NCBI GenBank assembly: GCA_003162415.1
Contig: PMOL01000004.1
Coordinates: 606,942 to 670,941 of the forward strand
Reading direction: 5' to 3'
Length of the DNA: 64,000 bases
Source of the DNA: Candidatus Dormiibacterota bacterium
GTDB taxonomy: Bacteria; Chloroflexota; Dormibacteria; Aeolococcales; Aeolococcaceae
The position numbers and the translations under genes are program-made. Under the pieces are notes generated by a model that did no database searches, was not told the DNA's origin, and saw only the letters and a list, made by a program, of their open reading frames with translations. Numbering within the stretch: position 1 is the stretch's first letter; each line of letters starts with the position of its first letter. Below are positions 51,447 through 59,789 of the stretch, in pieces.

Positions 51447-52007
51447 ATGAGGCGCCTGGTCACCAACGCTCTCCTTGTGGCGTCCGTGCCTATTGGTGTC
51501 GGGGTTGGTCTCTGGACGGCGCTCCTTAGCGTCGCCGTCGGTCGAGGCACCTACATCTGCAGCAGCTCTTTCTTGTGCCATGCCGCCGTTGGAACTTCCT
51601 TCGAGCGGTGGCAGTCGGCCTTGCTCGGCGCGGGCACGACGGTCGCCGTGATCCTCATCGCCCTGGCAGCGAGCCCATTCGCGTCTGCGAGGACCGCTAA
51701 GAGCGCTGCATTGGCGATGCTTGGCGCCGCGACAGGAGTTGTCACCGGTTTCTGGACAGCGTCGATGACGTACTCGTGCCCGGCTTTTTGCTTGTACGCA
51801 CTACCGCGGTTTGTCGTCTGGCAGAGTTGCTTGGTCGGGGGTGCAGCGTCGGTAATCGTTCTCCTCGTTGCGGGCACGCGAGACCGGGAACTCGTCCGAG
51901 GAATCGTCCAAGGCATTCGCTACGTGTCGCGTTACCTGTTCGAGGATCTCAATCATCCACAGGTCGACACCCTTGACCAGGACGTCGTGGCTGGGATCCA
52001 TAAATAA
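51447..52007 (+). CDS. Internally duplicated four-helix membrane protein with Cys pairs
   Basis: 186 aa. Two similar halves: each has a hydrophobic helix ending GxxxxLWTA or GFWTAS, a short loop with two Cys (YICSSSFLCH; YSCPAFCLY), an aromatic/Trp segment (FERWQSALLGAG; FVVWQSCLVGGA) and a second helix. The C-terminal 40 residues are soluble and end one base before the 141-bp repeat element. The Cys pairs probably face outside and could form disulfides. No family recognised. Confidence 0.65.
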   Translation: MRRLVTNALLVASVPIGVGVGLWTALLSVAVGRGTYICSSSFLCHAAVGTSFERWQSALLGAGTTVAVILIALAASPFASARTAKSAALAMLGAATGVVTGFWTASMTYSCPAFCLYALPRFVVWQSCLVGGAASVIVLLVAGTRDRELVRGIVQGIRYVSRYLFEDLNHPQVDTLDQDVVAGIHK

Positions 52008-52148
52008 CTGATCCGGGTGGCACCGCGGGGGGAAGCGCCGATCTGCTGAACCGGCGCCGCGCAAGACGTTCTCAGAACACTGAGCGATGTGGAGCAGACC
52101 GGGCAGCTGAGCGGCGAGGGGTCCCCGCGGTGACAGGCCCCGGATCAG
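52008..52148 (-). repeat. 141-bp dispersed element, copy B (inverted relative to copy A)
   Basis: It begins CTGATCCGGG right after the TAA of the upstream gene and ends CCCGGATCAG, 7 bp before the metH stop. The inner stem CACCGCGGGG (52021-52030) pairs with CCCCGCGGTG (52123-52132). In element orientation the internal segment CCCCTCGCCGCTCAGCTGCC is identical to copy A. Three stem positions that differ from copy A do so on both arms, keeping pairing. No flanking target duplication is visible. Confidence 0.8.
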
Positions 52149-52155
52149 ACCTTCT

Positions 52156-55100
52156 CTAGACCCCAGGCGCAGACAGCACGGGCTCCGGCGCCCCGGGCGC
52201 GTCCTCCTCAACCGGCGCCCCTCCGTAGACGGCGAAGTACCGCGCCTCCGGATGGTGCATGACGATCGCGCCCGTCGACTGTTCAGGGACGAACTGGTAA
52301 CCCTCGGTGAGCGTCACACCGATCTCGGAGGCCGGGACGATCCGCATCAGGGTCTCGTGGTCCTCGAGATCGGGGCATGACGGGTAGCCCCAGGAGTAGC
52401 GGCGGCCCTGGTCCTCGCCGAGGCGCAGCTCGCGACGGATCCGGTGGTGCACGTATTCGGCCGTGGCCTCCGCCATCTGGGTCGCGAAGCCATGGATCCG
52501 GAGCATGTCGTCATAGGCGCCATCGACCTGCAGGCGGTTGGACAGCTCGGACGCGCCCGGACCTGTCGTGACCACCTGGAGCGCGATCACGTCTCGCTCA
52601 CCGTCTGCAGCATCCTCGGCAGGGCGGATGTAGTCCGCGAGGCAGAGCCGGTTCTGCTCGGATTGGCGCGGGAACGTGAACCGTCCCAGCTCGGCATCGA
52701 TGTCGCCCGGGTCGTACACGACCACCGTATTGCCATCGGCAAGCGCCGGCCAGTAGCCGTAGACGGCCTCGAGCTGCAGCCAGCCGTCGCGCACCGCCTC
52801 CTCCATCGAGCGTTGCAGGCGCGGCTCGAGCTCGCTGCGAAGCAGCTCTTCCCACATCGCGGGATCGCGGACGCCACGGAACTGCCAACTCATCTTGTAG
52901 AGCGAGTTGCGATCGATGAACGGGTACACGTCCCAGATGGGAATGCTGCGCAGCACCCGGCCTCCCCAGAACGGGACGGTGGGGATCGGTGCATTCCGCC
53001 GGACCGCGCTGTGCGTGGGCACGGCAGCGGCCCCGGCGGCCGCAGCGTTGCGGCGCTCGAGCTTCTCCTGCTCGCGCACGCGGTGCACGCGCGCCTCTTC
53101 GACGACGCGGCTCAGCAAGGCGTCATGCCGATCCGGATCGAGCAGTTGGTCGACGGTTTCCAGTCCTTCGAACGCATCCTTGCAATAGAAGACGCCGGGC
53201 TCGTATGCCCGATCCTGGTCGAGGTACAGGATCCGTCTCCCGAATCCGCGATTGATCGCCGCGCCACCGATGATCAGCGGATAGCTCAGCCCGCGCTCGT
53301 CAAGCTCCTTGACGCATGCAGGCATCTGCTTGCTCGTGCTCACCAGCAGCGCCGACAAGCCGATCGCATCGGCGTCGACCTCGAGCGCCTTTTCGATGAT
53401 GGTGTTGAGCGGCACCTGCTTGCCGAGGTCGAACACGGTGTAGCCGTTGTTGCTGAGGATGGTGTTGACCAGGTTCTTGCCAATGTCGTGCACATCTCCG
53501 TACACGGTTGCGAGCACAACCTTGCCCTTGGTATATCCCTCGCGTTTCTCCAGGTACTGCTCGAGGTGAGCCACCGCGCGCTTCATCACCTCGGCGCTCT
53601 GCAACACGAACGGCAGGATGAGCTCGCCAGAACCGAACCGATCGCCGACATCCTTCATGGCTGGCAGGAGCACGGTGTTCAGGACCGTCACCGCATCGAG
53701 ATCCTGCAACGCGAGGTCGATCTGCTCCTCGATGCCATCCTTGCGCCGGTGCAGGATCTGCGCGTGGATCCGCTCCACGGTCGACATGCCCTCGTACGGG
53801 TCCGCAGTCTCGGGCAGGCCGGCCCCCCCGGTGGATGCACCGTCGTCGAAGTGGGCGATGAACTTCGTGAGCGCGTCGGGCGCGCTGTTGAAGACCAGCT
53901 CCTCGGCGAGCCGTCGTGCCTGGGGATCGATCTCCCCGTAGGGGACGACATGCGTCGGGTTGATGATCGCCGCGTCGAGGCCGGCCTCCACACAGTGGTG
54001 GAGGAAGACGCTGTTGAGGATCGGACGCGTGTGCGGCGCCAGGCCGAACGAGACGTTGGAGACACCGAGCACCGTGAGCACGCCGGGCAACTCGCGCTTG
54101 ATGGCTCGGATCCCGTCGATGGTCTCGTGCGCCGAGTCGACCCACTCGGCCTCACCGGTTGCGAGCGTGAAGGTGAGGGCATCGAAGATCAGCTGGTCCG
54201 GGGTCAGCGTGTAGTCGTCACGGGCGAGGTCGTGGATGCGGCGTGCGATCTCGACCTTGCGTTCCGCCGTCCGCGCCATTCCCTGTTCGTCGATGGTCAA
54301 TGCGATCACGCATGCGCCGTGGTCGCGCACCGACGGCAGCACGGCGTCGCAGCGAACGCGTCCATTCTCGAGGTTGACGCTGTTGACGATGCCGCGTCCC
54401 GGGTAGACCTCGAGCGCCGCCTTGATGACATCGGCGTCGGTGCTGTCGATGACCAGTGGCGCGTCGATGCTCATCTGCAGCGTCTTGACGACCGAACGCA
54501 TCTGATCCGCCTCATCGCTGCGTTCCGTGACGGCGACGCACAGGTCGAGCGCATGCGCGCCGCCTTCCACCTGCGTCCTGGCGATGCCGAGGATGCCGTC
54601 GTAGTCGTCCGCGAGGAGCAGACGCTTGATCGCGCGCGATCCCTGCGCGTTGACCCGCTCACCGATGAGCAATGGTGCCGGCTGCTGACGCAGGTCGATC
54701 GCGTGCATGCTGCTCGCGAGACGTGGTTCCACGTCCGGCGTCACCTGTGCCCGCGAAGCCGCGCGGACGTGCGTCACCAGTTCGCGAATGTGCTCGGGAG
54801 TCGATCCGCAACAACCGCCCACGACGCTGACGCCGTACTCGCTGACGAAGCTCGCGAGCTCGGTGGCCATGGGTACCGGCTGCAGCGGATAGTGCGCCTG
54901 GCCGTCGACGTTGATCGGCAGTCCCGCATTGGGAATGCATGCGACCGGCAGCGTGGTGTGCGAGGTGATGTAGCGGATGGGTTCGCGCATGTGCTCGGGA
55001 CCGGTCGAGCAGTTGAACCCCATAACGTCGACGTGCAGCGACTCGAGGATGGCGAGCACCGCCGCCGCATCGGTGCCGAGCAGCATGCGTCCGGTGACGT

Positions 55101-55710
55101 CGAGCGAGACCGTGGTCATGATCGCGACCGGACGTGCCGCCGCGGCAGCGGCTTCGCGAGCGCCGAAGACGGCTGCCTTGGTCTCGAGAATGTCCTGTTG
55201 CGTCTCGATGATCAGGATGTCGACCCCACCCTCGATGAGAGAGCCCGCCTGCTCGCGATAGACAGGCACCAGATCGGCGAATCCCAGCCGGCTCATCGAC
55301 GGATCGCTCGAGGCAGGCAGGAAGCCGGTGGGGCCCATGCTCCCGGCGACGAAGCGCGGACGCCCGTCGGCCGCGTACTCGTCGGCGATCCGCCGGGCGA
55401 GGCGCGCGGCCGAGACGTTCAGGTCGATGGTCACGTCGCCCTGGCCCCACTCCTCGAGGCGCGGACGCGTTGCCTGGAACGTGCAGGTCTCGATGACGTC
55501 GCACCCCGCGTCGAGAAACGCGCGGTGCACCCGCTCGACGATCTGCGGCGCGTGGATGGACAGCCCGTCCATCCAGCCCTCCAGCCTGGCCCCGCCAAAA
55601 TCGTCGATGCCGGGGTTCTCGGAATGGAGGCTGGTGCCCATGGCGCCGTCAAAGACGAGCACGCGGTCGCGCAGCGCATCGAGGAATGGAGACCGAACCT
55701 GGGCAGCCAT
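52156..55710 (-). CDS. metH: Cobalamin-dependent methionine synthase
   Basis: 1184 aa, full length. Homocysteine domain (about 1-320) with zinc ligands in GFNCSTG and VGGCCGSTPEH. Methyltetrahydrofolate (pterin) domain (about 340-620; RVNAQGSRAIKRLL). B12 cap and binding domain (about 650-880) with the cobalt-ligand motif DVHDIGKN and LGLSALL-type loop. Reactivation domain (about 900-1184) with the AdoMet site RRYSWGYPSCPDLEDH. It transfers methyl from 5-methyl-THF to homocysteine. Start ATG 55710 (GTG 55719 possible). There is no room upstream for a B12 or SAM riboswitch. Confidence 0.96.
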   Translation of the reverse strand: MAAQVRSPFLDALRDRVLVFDGAMGTSLHSENPGIDDFGGARLEGWMDGLSIHAPQIVERVHRAFLDAGCDVIETCTFQATRPRLEEWGQGDVTIDLNVSAARLARRIADEYAADGRPRFVAGSMGPTGFLPASSDPSMSRLGFADLVPVYREQAGSLIEGGVDILIIETQQDILETKAAVFGAREAAAAAARPVAIMTTVSLDVTGRMLLGTDAAAVLAILESLHVDVMGFNCSTGPEHMREPIRYITSHTTLPVACIPNAGLPINVDGQAHYPLQPVPMATELASFVSEYGVSVVGGCCGSTPEHIRELVTHVRAASRAQVTPDVEPRLASSMHAIDLRQQPAPLLIGERVNAQGSRAIKRLLLADDYDGILGIARTQVEGGAHALDLCVAVTERSDEADQMRSVVKTLQMSIDAPLVIDSTDADVIKAALEVYPGRGIVNSVNLENGRVRCDAVLPSVRDHGACVIALTIDEQGMARTAERKVEIARRIHDLARDDYTLTPDQLIFDALTFTLATGEAEWVDSAHETIDGIRAIKRELPGVLTVLGVSNVSFGLAPHTRPILNSVFLHHCVEAGLDAAIINPTHVVPYGEIDPQARRLAEELVFNSAPDALTKFIAHFDDGASTGGAGLPETADPYEGMSTVERIHAQILHRRKDGIEEQIDLALQDLDAVTVLNTVLLPAMKDVGDRFGSGELILPFVLQSAEVMKRAVAHLEQYLEKREGYTKGKVVLATVYGDVHDIGKNLVNTILSNNGYTVFDLGKQVPLNTIIEKALEVDADAIGLSALLVSTSKQMPACVKELDERGLSYPLIIGGAAINRGFGRRILYLDQDRAYEPGVFYCKDAFEGLETVDQLLDPDRHDALLSRVVEEARVHRVREQEKLERRNAAAAGAAAVPTHSAVRRNAPIPTVPFWGGRVLRSIPIWDVYPFIDRNSLYKMSWQFRGVRDPAMWEELLRSELEPRLQRSMEEAVRDGWLQLEAVYGYWPALADGNTVVVYDPGDIDAELGRFTFPRQSEQNRLCLADYIRPAEDAADGERDVIALQVVTTGPGASELSNRLQVDGAYDDMLRIHGFATQMAEATAEYVHHRIRRELRLGEDQGRRYSWGYPSCPDLEDHETLMRIVPASEIGVTLTEGYQFVPEQSTGAIVMHHPEARYFAVYGGAPVEEDAPGAPEPVLSAPGV

Positions 55711-55783
55711 CGAGATCACGTTATCAGGGAACGGCTCCGTGATACGCTCGCGAACCGCCCGATCCGATTAGAGGAGACCCTGT

Positions 55784-56089
55784 TTGGCACGACGCCCACC
55801 CCGTCCCGGCAGTACCCGCAGGCGCGGCCCCGTCCGTCGACGGGACGTTGCCGACGGCACTCCCAAGGTCGAGGTCAAGGAAGAGACCATCGAGATGGAC
55901 GCGACGGTTGTCGAGCCGCTGCCCAACGCGATGTTCAAGGTGCGCTTGCAGACGGGTCAGGATGTGCTCGCGTACACGTCGGGGAAGATGCGTAAGTTCT
56001 ACATCCGCATCCTCATCGGGGATCGCGTGCGCGTCGAGCTGAGCCCATACGACCTCTCGCGCGGGCGCATCACCTTCCGCTACAAGTAA
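55784..56089 (+). CDS. infA: Translation initiation factor IF-1 with basic N-terminal extension (TTG start)
   Basis: 101 aa; usual IF-1 is about 72. The core from residue 31 ([20 protein letters not shown], then [12 protein letters not shown] and [16 protein letters not shown]) is a textbook S1-like OB fold. The first 30 residues ([20 protein letters not shown]) are Arg/Pro-rich. No ATG or GTG in frame precedes the conserved core, while TTG 55784 has GAGGAG seven bases upstream, so the extension is real by coding evidence. It stands outside the usual rpmJ-rpsM operon. Divergent from metH. Confidence 0.88.
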   Translation: MARRPPRPGSTRRRGPVRRRDVADGTPKVEVKEETIEMDATVVEPLPNAMFKVRLQTGQDVLAYTSGKMRKFYIRILIGDRVRVELSPYDLSRGRITFRYK

Positions 56090-56105
56090 CCGGCGGGACC
56101 CGGCT

Positions 56106-56543
56106 GTGACGGCGATCTACGTTGTCGCCGCGCTGGTGGTGGTGCTGTTCCTGTACGGCGCCTACCGGATGATGGGAGCGGGCGCGACCGTCGAAGAAGA
56201 CCCCCGCGCGGTGCTCGTCGCGGTGCTCGGCACCGCGACCGATGCCGCCCAGGTGCTCGACGGGACCCCCGGCACCGGCGAGGCCAGCTCGCCGCACGCC
56301 GTCAGGCGCCGGCTGGACGGATGCGCGCAGGCGCTGGAGCGGATTGCCGGCATGCCCGTCGATGCGACCCTTGACGAGGCGCGCACCTTGCTCGAGCTTG
56401 CCGTCGATCAGCTGATCTGGTCGGCGCGACTTGCGGAGGCACCCGGCTACGCGACGGACGACGCACTGCGCGATGCAGGTACGACCTTGCGAGGTCGCGG
56501 CTCGGCCAACCTGGAACACGCCCGGTCGCAGCTTGACGGCTAG
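56106..56543 (+). CDS. Small N-terminally membrane-anchored protein
   Basis: 145 aa from GTG 56106, 16 bp after infA. One transmembrane helix (YVVAALVVVLFLYGAYRMM, 5-23), then an all-helical soluble part with several Leu/Ala heptads and a single Cys (about 75). No family recognised. Its last four bases overlap the convergent epimerase stop. Confidence 0.6.
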   Translation: MTAIYVVAALVVVLFLYGAYRMMGAGATVEEDPRAVLVAVLGTATDAAQVLDGTPGTGEASSPHAVRRRLDGCAQALERIAGMPVDATLDEARTLLELAVDQLIWSARLAEAPGYATDDALRDAGTTLRGRGSANLEHARSQLDG

Positions 56544-57457
56544 CTCGCCGTCCTGAAGTAGTCGACCGTCGACCGCACCCCGTCCTCGAATGCGATCGAG
56601 GCGCTCCAGCCGAGACGCTCACGGGTGTCGGTGGGATCCAGGCACGAGCGCCGTTGCTCACCCGGTTTCGCCGGACCGTGCTCTGCCGCAACGGTGGCGC
56701 CGACTGCCTGCGCCAGCATCCGGTAGAGGGTGTTGACGTCGGTCTCGATGCCGGTGCCGATGTTGTAGATGCCCGCGGGGCCGTCGACGGCCGCGAGATT
56801 GGCGCGAACCACGTCGTGGACGTGGACATAGTCGCGAGTCTGCGTCCCGTCGCCGTTGATCACCACCGGCTCTCCATGCACCAGTCGGGTGGCGAAGATG
56901 GCGACCACGCCCGCCTCACCGTGCGGATCCTGGCGCGGTCCGTACACGTTGGCGTAGCGCAGCGCGACGAATTCCAGACCCGCCTGACGGCTGAACGTGC
57001 CGCCATACGCCTCCGCGCACAGCTTCGCCGTTCCGTACGGCGATTCCGGCCGGCAGGGATGATCCTCGGGTGTCGGGATGACCTCGGTGTCGCCGTAGAT
57101 CGCGCCCCCGCTGGACGCGAAGACGACGCGGCGCGTCCCCGCGTCGACAGCCGCGCGCAGGACATTCACGGTGCCGACCACGTTGACGTCGGCGTCGTGC
57201 AACGGGTCGCGCACCGACTCGCGGACATCGATCTGCGCGGCGGCGTGGAAGACCACGTCGGGATGTGCCTCCACAAACGCCGCACCCAGTTCCGGCGAGG
57301 TGATGTCCAACTCGACAAAGCTTGCGCCCGCATTGACCTGCTCGCTCCTGCCGCGAGACAGATCGTCGATCACGGTCACGCTGTGACCCGCATCGATGAG
57401 CGCGTCGGTGATGTGCGAGCCGATGAACCCGGCGCCGCCGGTGACGAGCGCCCTCAC
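56540..57457 (-). CDS. NAD-dependent nucleotide-sugar epimerase (GalE-like)
   Basis: 305 aa extended SDR. TGGAGFIGSHI at 6-16, DDLSRG, HAAAQIDVRESV, FASSGGAIYG (catalytic Ser/Thr position) and YGTAK with Tyr/Lys (about 140-144). RYANVYGPRQDPHGEAGV and RDYVHVHDVV are typical of UDP-glucose/UDP-N-acetylglucosamine 4-epimerases. Located upstream of no polysaccharide cluster, but it follows the flippase-like gene's neighbour order (its start overlaps that gene's stop by 4 bp, epimerase first). Confidence 0.87.
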   Translation of the reverse strand: MRALVTGGAGFIGSHITDALIDAGHSVTVIDDLSRGRSEQVNAGASFVELDITSPELGAAFVEAHPDVVFHAAAQIDVRESVRDPLHDADVNVVGTVNVLRAAVDAGTRRVVFASSGGAIYGDTEVIPTPEDHPCRPESPYGTAKLCAEAYGGTFSRQAGLEFVALRYANVYGPRQDPHGEAGVVAIFATRLVHGEPVVINGDGTQTRDYVHVHDVVRANLAAVDGPAGIYNIGTGIETDVNTLYRMLAQAVGATVAAEHGPAKPGEQRRSCLDPTDTRERLGWSASIAFEDGVRSTVDYFRTAS

Positions 57458-58494
57458 CCCTGGGCTACGACCCGGTGCGTCCTGGGAGCGTGCACGTGGG
57501 TGACCACGAAGATGACGAATCCGATCACCACCAGGCTGCCGTAGCTGATGCTCCGGTCGAGGAGCGTGATCGATGCCGCCGCGGAGTTGGTGACGCCGCC
57601 GACGGTGATGAGCACGCCGATCATGCCCGCCTCGACGAGCCCGAGACCGCCGGGGAGGAACGGGACGGTGGTGAGCAGTGCCGCAACCAGAGCGATCAGC
57701 AGGAACTGTGACGGGCCGAGGTGAACGCCCACCAGGTGCAGCGAGAAGACGACGAGTCCGAGCCGTGCGCCCTCGGCCGCCCAGACCATCACGGTGAGCA
57801 TCAACAGGGTGGGCAGACGGGCAAACGAGTCGACGGTGCCCATTCGGAGGCTTTCGTAGCGGTGAAAGACAGCCTCGGGAAGATGCCGCAGGACTCGCTG
57901 TCCGCGGCCCGCGCGCATCATGAGGATCACGCCGACACCCGCGAGGCAGACGACCACGCCGATGACCACGTAGGGGATGAGGATCCCGGGCGCCTTGGTG
58001 CGGAACACAACAGCACCTGCCGCGAGCAGCAGCGCCATCAGCACGATGAGATCGATGAGCCGCTCGGCGATGATCGTTCCCAGGGCCTTGCTCACCGGGA
58101 CGTCCAGCTTCTGCTTGGCCAGGTATCCGCGATAGAGGTCACCCAACTTCGCCGGCACCACGCAATTGACGAAGAACGACGTGATCACGATGCCGATGAG
58201 CGACCCGGCCCGCCGGTCCTCGCCCGCGTTCTTGAGCAGCACGTGCCAGCGAATCGAACGCACCACGAATGACGCGTAATACACCGCGAGCGCCGCCAGG
58301 TACAGGAACGGGTTGGCATGACGGATGTTGTCCCAGGCCGACGCCCAGTCGATGGGCGCGCGCCAGACGGCGATGCCGACGACGACGACGGCGATGCCGA
58401 TGGACGCGATGGTTCGGGGGGTGAGGAGGCGGCTTGTCAGCGAGGGGGGCGCTTCGCTGATTTCGGGCTCGCCACGCGCCAGCGTGGTGGTCAC
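57454..58494 (-). CDS. Lysylphosphatidylglycerol synthase-like membrane protein (paralogue 2)
   Basis: 346 aa from GTG 58494; the longer frame upstream is noise. About eight helices. FFVNCVVPAKLGDLYRGYL and VPFLPGGLGLVEAGMIG are the two conserved loops of the UPF0104/AglD family. Members are suspected to flip or present lipid-linked sugars. Overlap with the epimerase (4 bp) supports a role in glycan or glycolipid export. It is the second such protein in this window, but the two differ too much by eye to be a recent duplication. Confidence 0.82.
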   Translation of the reverse strand: MTTTLARGEPEISEAPPSLTSRLLTPRTIASIGIAVVVVGIAVWRAPIDWASAWDNIRHANPFLYLAALAVYYASFVVRSIRWHVLLKNAGEDRRAGSLIGIVITSFFVNCVVPAKLGDLYRGYLAKQKLDVPVSKALGTIIAERLIDLIVLMALLLAAGAVVFRTKAPGILIPYVVIGVVVCLAGVGVILMMRAGRGQRVLRHLPEAVFHRYESLRMGTVDSFARLPTLLMLTVMVWAAEGARLGLVVFSLHLVGVHLGPSQFLLIALVAALLTTVPFLPGGLGLVEAGMIGVLITVGGVTNSAAASITLLDRSISYGSLVVIGFVIFVVTHVHAPRTHRVVAQG

Positions 58495-58561
58495 AGCGCC
58501 GACGGTAGCACGAGGTCCGAACGGGTTCTGCGCCGACGACAGACGCGCGACAGGTCCGAGA

Positions 58562-59101
58562 TCAGGCCGAACCCGGCGGGCGTCGCATCCGCGACAGCAG
58601 CGGTCGCATCGTCGGGACGGTGCCACCTCCGGCGAGGGTCCGCTCGCGCTCCGCGAGCACTCGCGCGAGCTGATCCAGCTCGGAATGCTCGTCGCGCTCG
58701 CTCGCCGGACGGCTGTCCCACTGCCGGATCTGGTAGACGCCCTTGAGCGCGGCGTAGGGAAGCGCGATGGTGCGCATCTCGGTGGAGCCAGGTTCGACGA
58801 TCCGCCATACGCCGCCATACCGGCCGAGGTGCGCGTCGGAACGGATCGACGCGCGGAGGACCGGACCATCGATGAAGTGAAACGCCGCGCGGTCCCAGGT
58901 CGCCACCTCGGCCTCCGGGGGGGCCGGTTCCGGATCGCCGACAAGGATCTGCCGGATCGCGCTCACCGGGAAGAGCGCTCGCTCGCTGTTCTGGTTGATC
59001 GATCGCAGCTCGGCATCGAGGATCGCGAGATCGAAGGTGATCTCAGGCGCATCGGCGAGAACGACCTCACCGTCGATGAAATTAATGACGACGACGGGCA
59101 C
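58562..59101 (-). CDS. Conserved hypothetical protein with two small beta domains
   Basis: 179 aa. It has two similar blocks, each beginning with a hydrophobic strand and FIDGEV or FIDGPV (VVVINFIDGEVVLADAP; AAFHFIDGPVLRAS), which suggests a duplicated small beta-barrel like those of PilZ-adjacent proteins. PYAALKGVYQIRQWDSRP is a strongly conserved-looking segment. I recall such proteins in Chloroflexota/Actinobacteria genomes without a known role. It is soluble, with no signal peptide, and stands alone. Confidence 0.6.
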   Translation of the reverse strand: MPVVVINFIDGEVVLADAPEITFDLAILDAELRSINQNSERALFPVSAIRQILVGDPEPAPPEAEVATWDRAAFHFIDGPVLRASIRSDAHLGRYGGVWRIVEPGSTEMRTIALPYAALKGVYQIRQWDSRPASERDEHSELDQLARVLAERERTLAGGGTVPTMRPLLSRMRRPPGSA

Positions 59102-59168
59102 GGGGAAAGTGTCACATTTCGGTCACAAGTCCAACCGAGGGCGGTCGTAGCATCGTCCCGGAGGTGCC

Positions 59169-59780
59169 TTGCTGATCAGACGCGCTCTCTTGATGACGGT
59201 TGCCGGCGCGTCGGTGTTCTGGATCCTGTTCGGGGCGCTGGTTGTCCCAGCCGCGGCGGCAGGAATCACATCGCCTCACGACGGCTCAGCAGATTCCGCG
59301 GGCTCGAACGGTTCGCGCGACCCCGGGCATCATTGTCACGGCCGGGGGTCCGGCGACCCGGGCGAAGGCGGCCACTGTTGCGAAGAGGGCTGCTGCGGAC
59401 CGGCGCCCTCGCCACGACCGACCGAGTCGCCCGCACCGACACCGAAGCCGACCCCCGCATCTATGCCGACGTCGCATCCGGAGAGAGCCCCCTCACCGAC
59501 GCCGCACGTTCCGCCGCCCCTTGCTCCAGTGATCGCGCCCCACCCCATCAGCGTCACCGCGCCGCACCCCTCGCCGCTGCCGGCGCCCCACCGGGAACCC
59601 GCGCTCGGCTCGAGGCCGCCGGTGCTCGCGCCGTCGGAGCTCACGATTCCCGCCGTTGCTCCGGTGAGTGCGAGTGGCTCGGGGGGTGTGGGCGCGGTGG
59701 GGGTGATCGCCCTCTCCACGATTCTGCTTGCCGCGACCGTTGCGGCTGTATCCCTCGTCCTGATGCGCCGATCCGGCTGA
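59169..59780 (+). CDS. Secreted Pro-rich, His/Cys-cluster protein with C-terminal anchor
   Basis: 203 aa. TTG 59169 follows GGAGGT; an ATG at 59193 is a fallback. Signal peptide about 1-32 (FWILFGALVVPAAAA). Residues about 50-72 hold a His/Cys cluster (HHCHGRGSGDPGEGGHCCEE, then GCC). About 75-155 is a Pro/Thr/Ser stalk, and 172-198 a transmembrane anchor (GVIALSTILLAATVAAVSLVL) followed by RRSG. The layout is a wall-spanning or surface-anchored stalk with a metal- or disulfide-rich N-terminal knob. Function unknown. Confidence 0.65.
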   Translation: MLIRRALLMTVAGASVFWILFGALVVPAAAAGITSPHDGSADSAGSNGSRDPGHHCHGRGSGDPGEGGHCCEEGCCGPAPSPRPTESPAPTPKPTPASMPTSHPERAPSPTPHVPPPLAPVIAPHPISVTAPHPSPLPAPHREPALGSRPPVLAPSELTIPAVAPVSASGSGGVGAVGVIALSTILLAATVAAVSLVLMRRSG

Positions 59781-59789
59781 GGGACTTCA

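Noticed and set aside
55711..55783. Cobalamin or SAM riboswitch upstream of metH
   Set aside because: Only about 73 bp separate metH and infA starts, too little for either aptamer, and no B12-box-like motif was seen.
52444..55995. 1183-aa open frame antisense to metH
   Set aside because: metH is fully conserved on the other strand. The antisense frame merely lacks stops because of codon bias.
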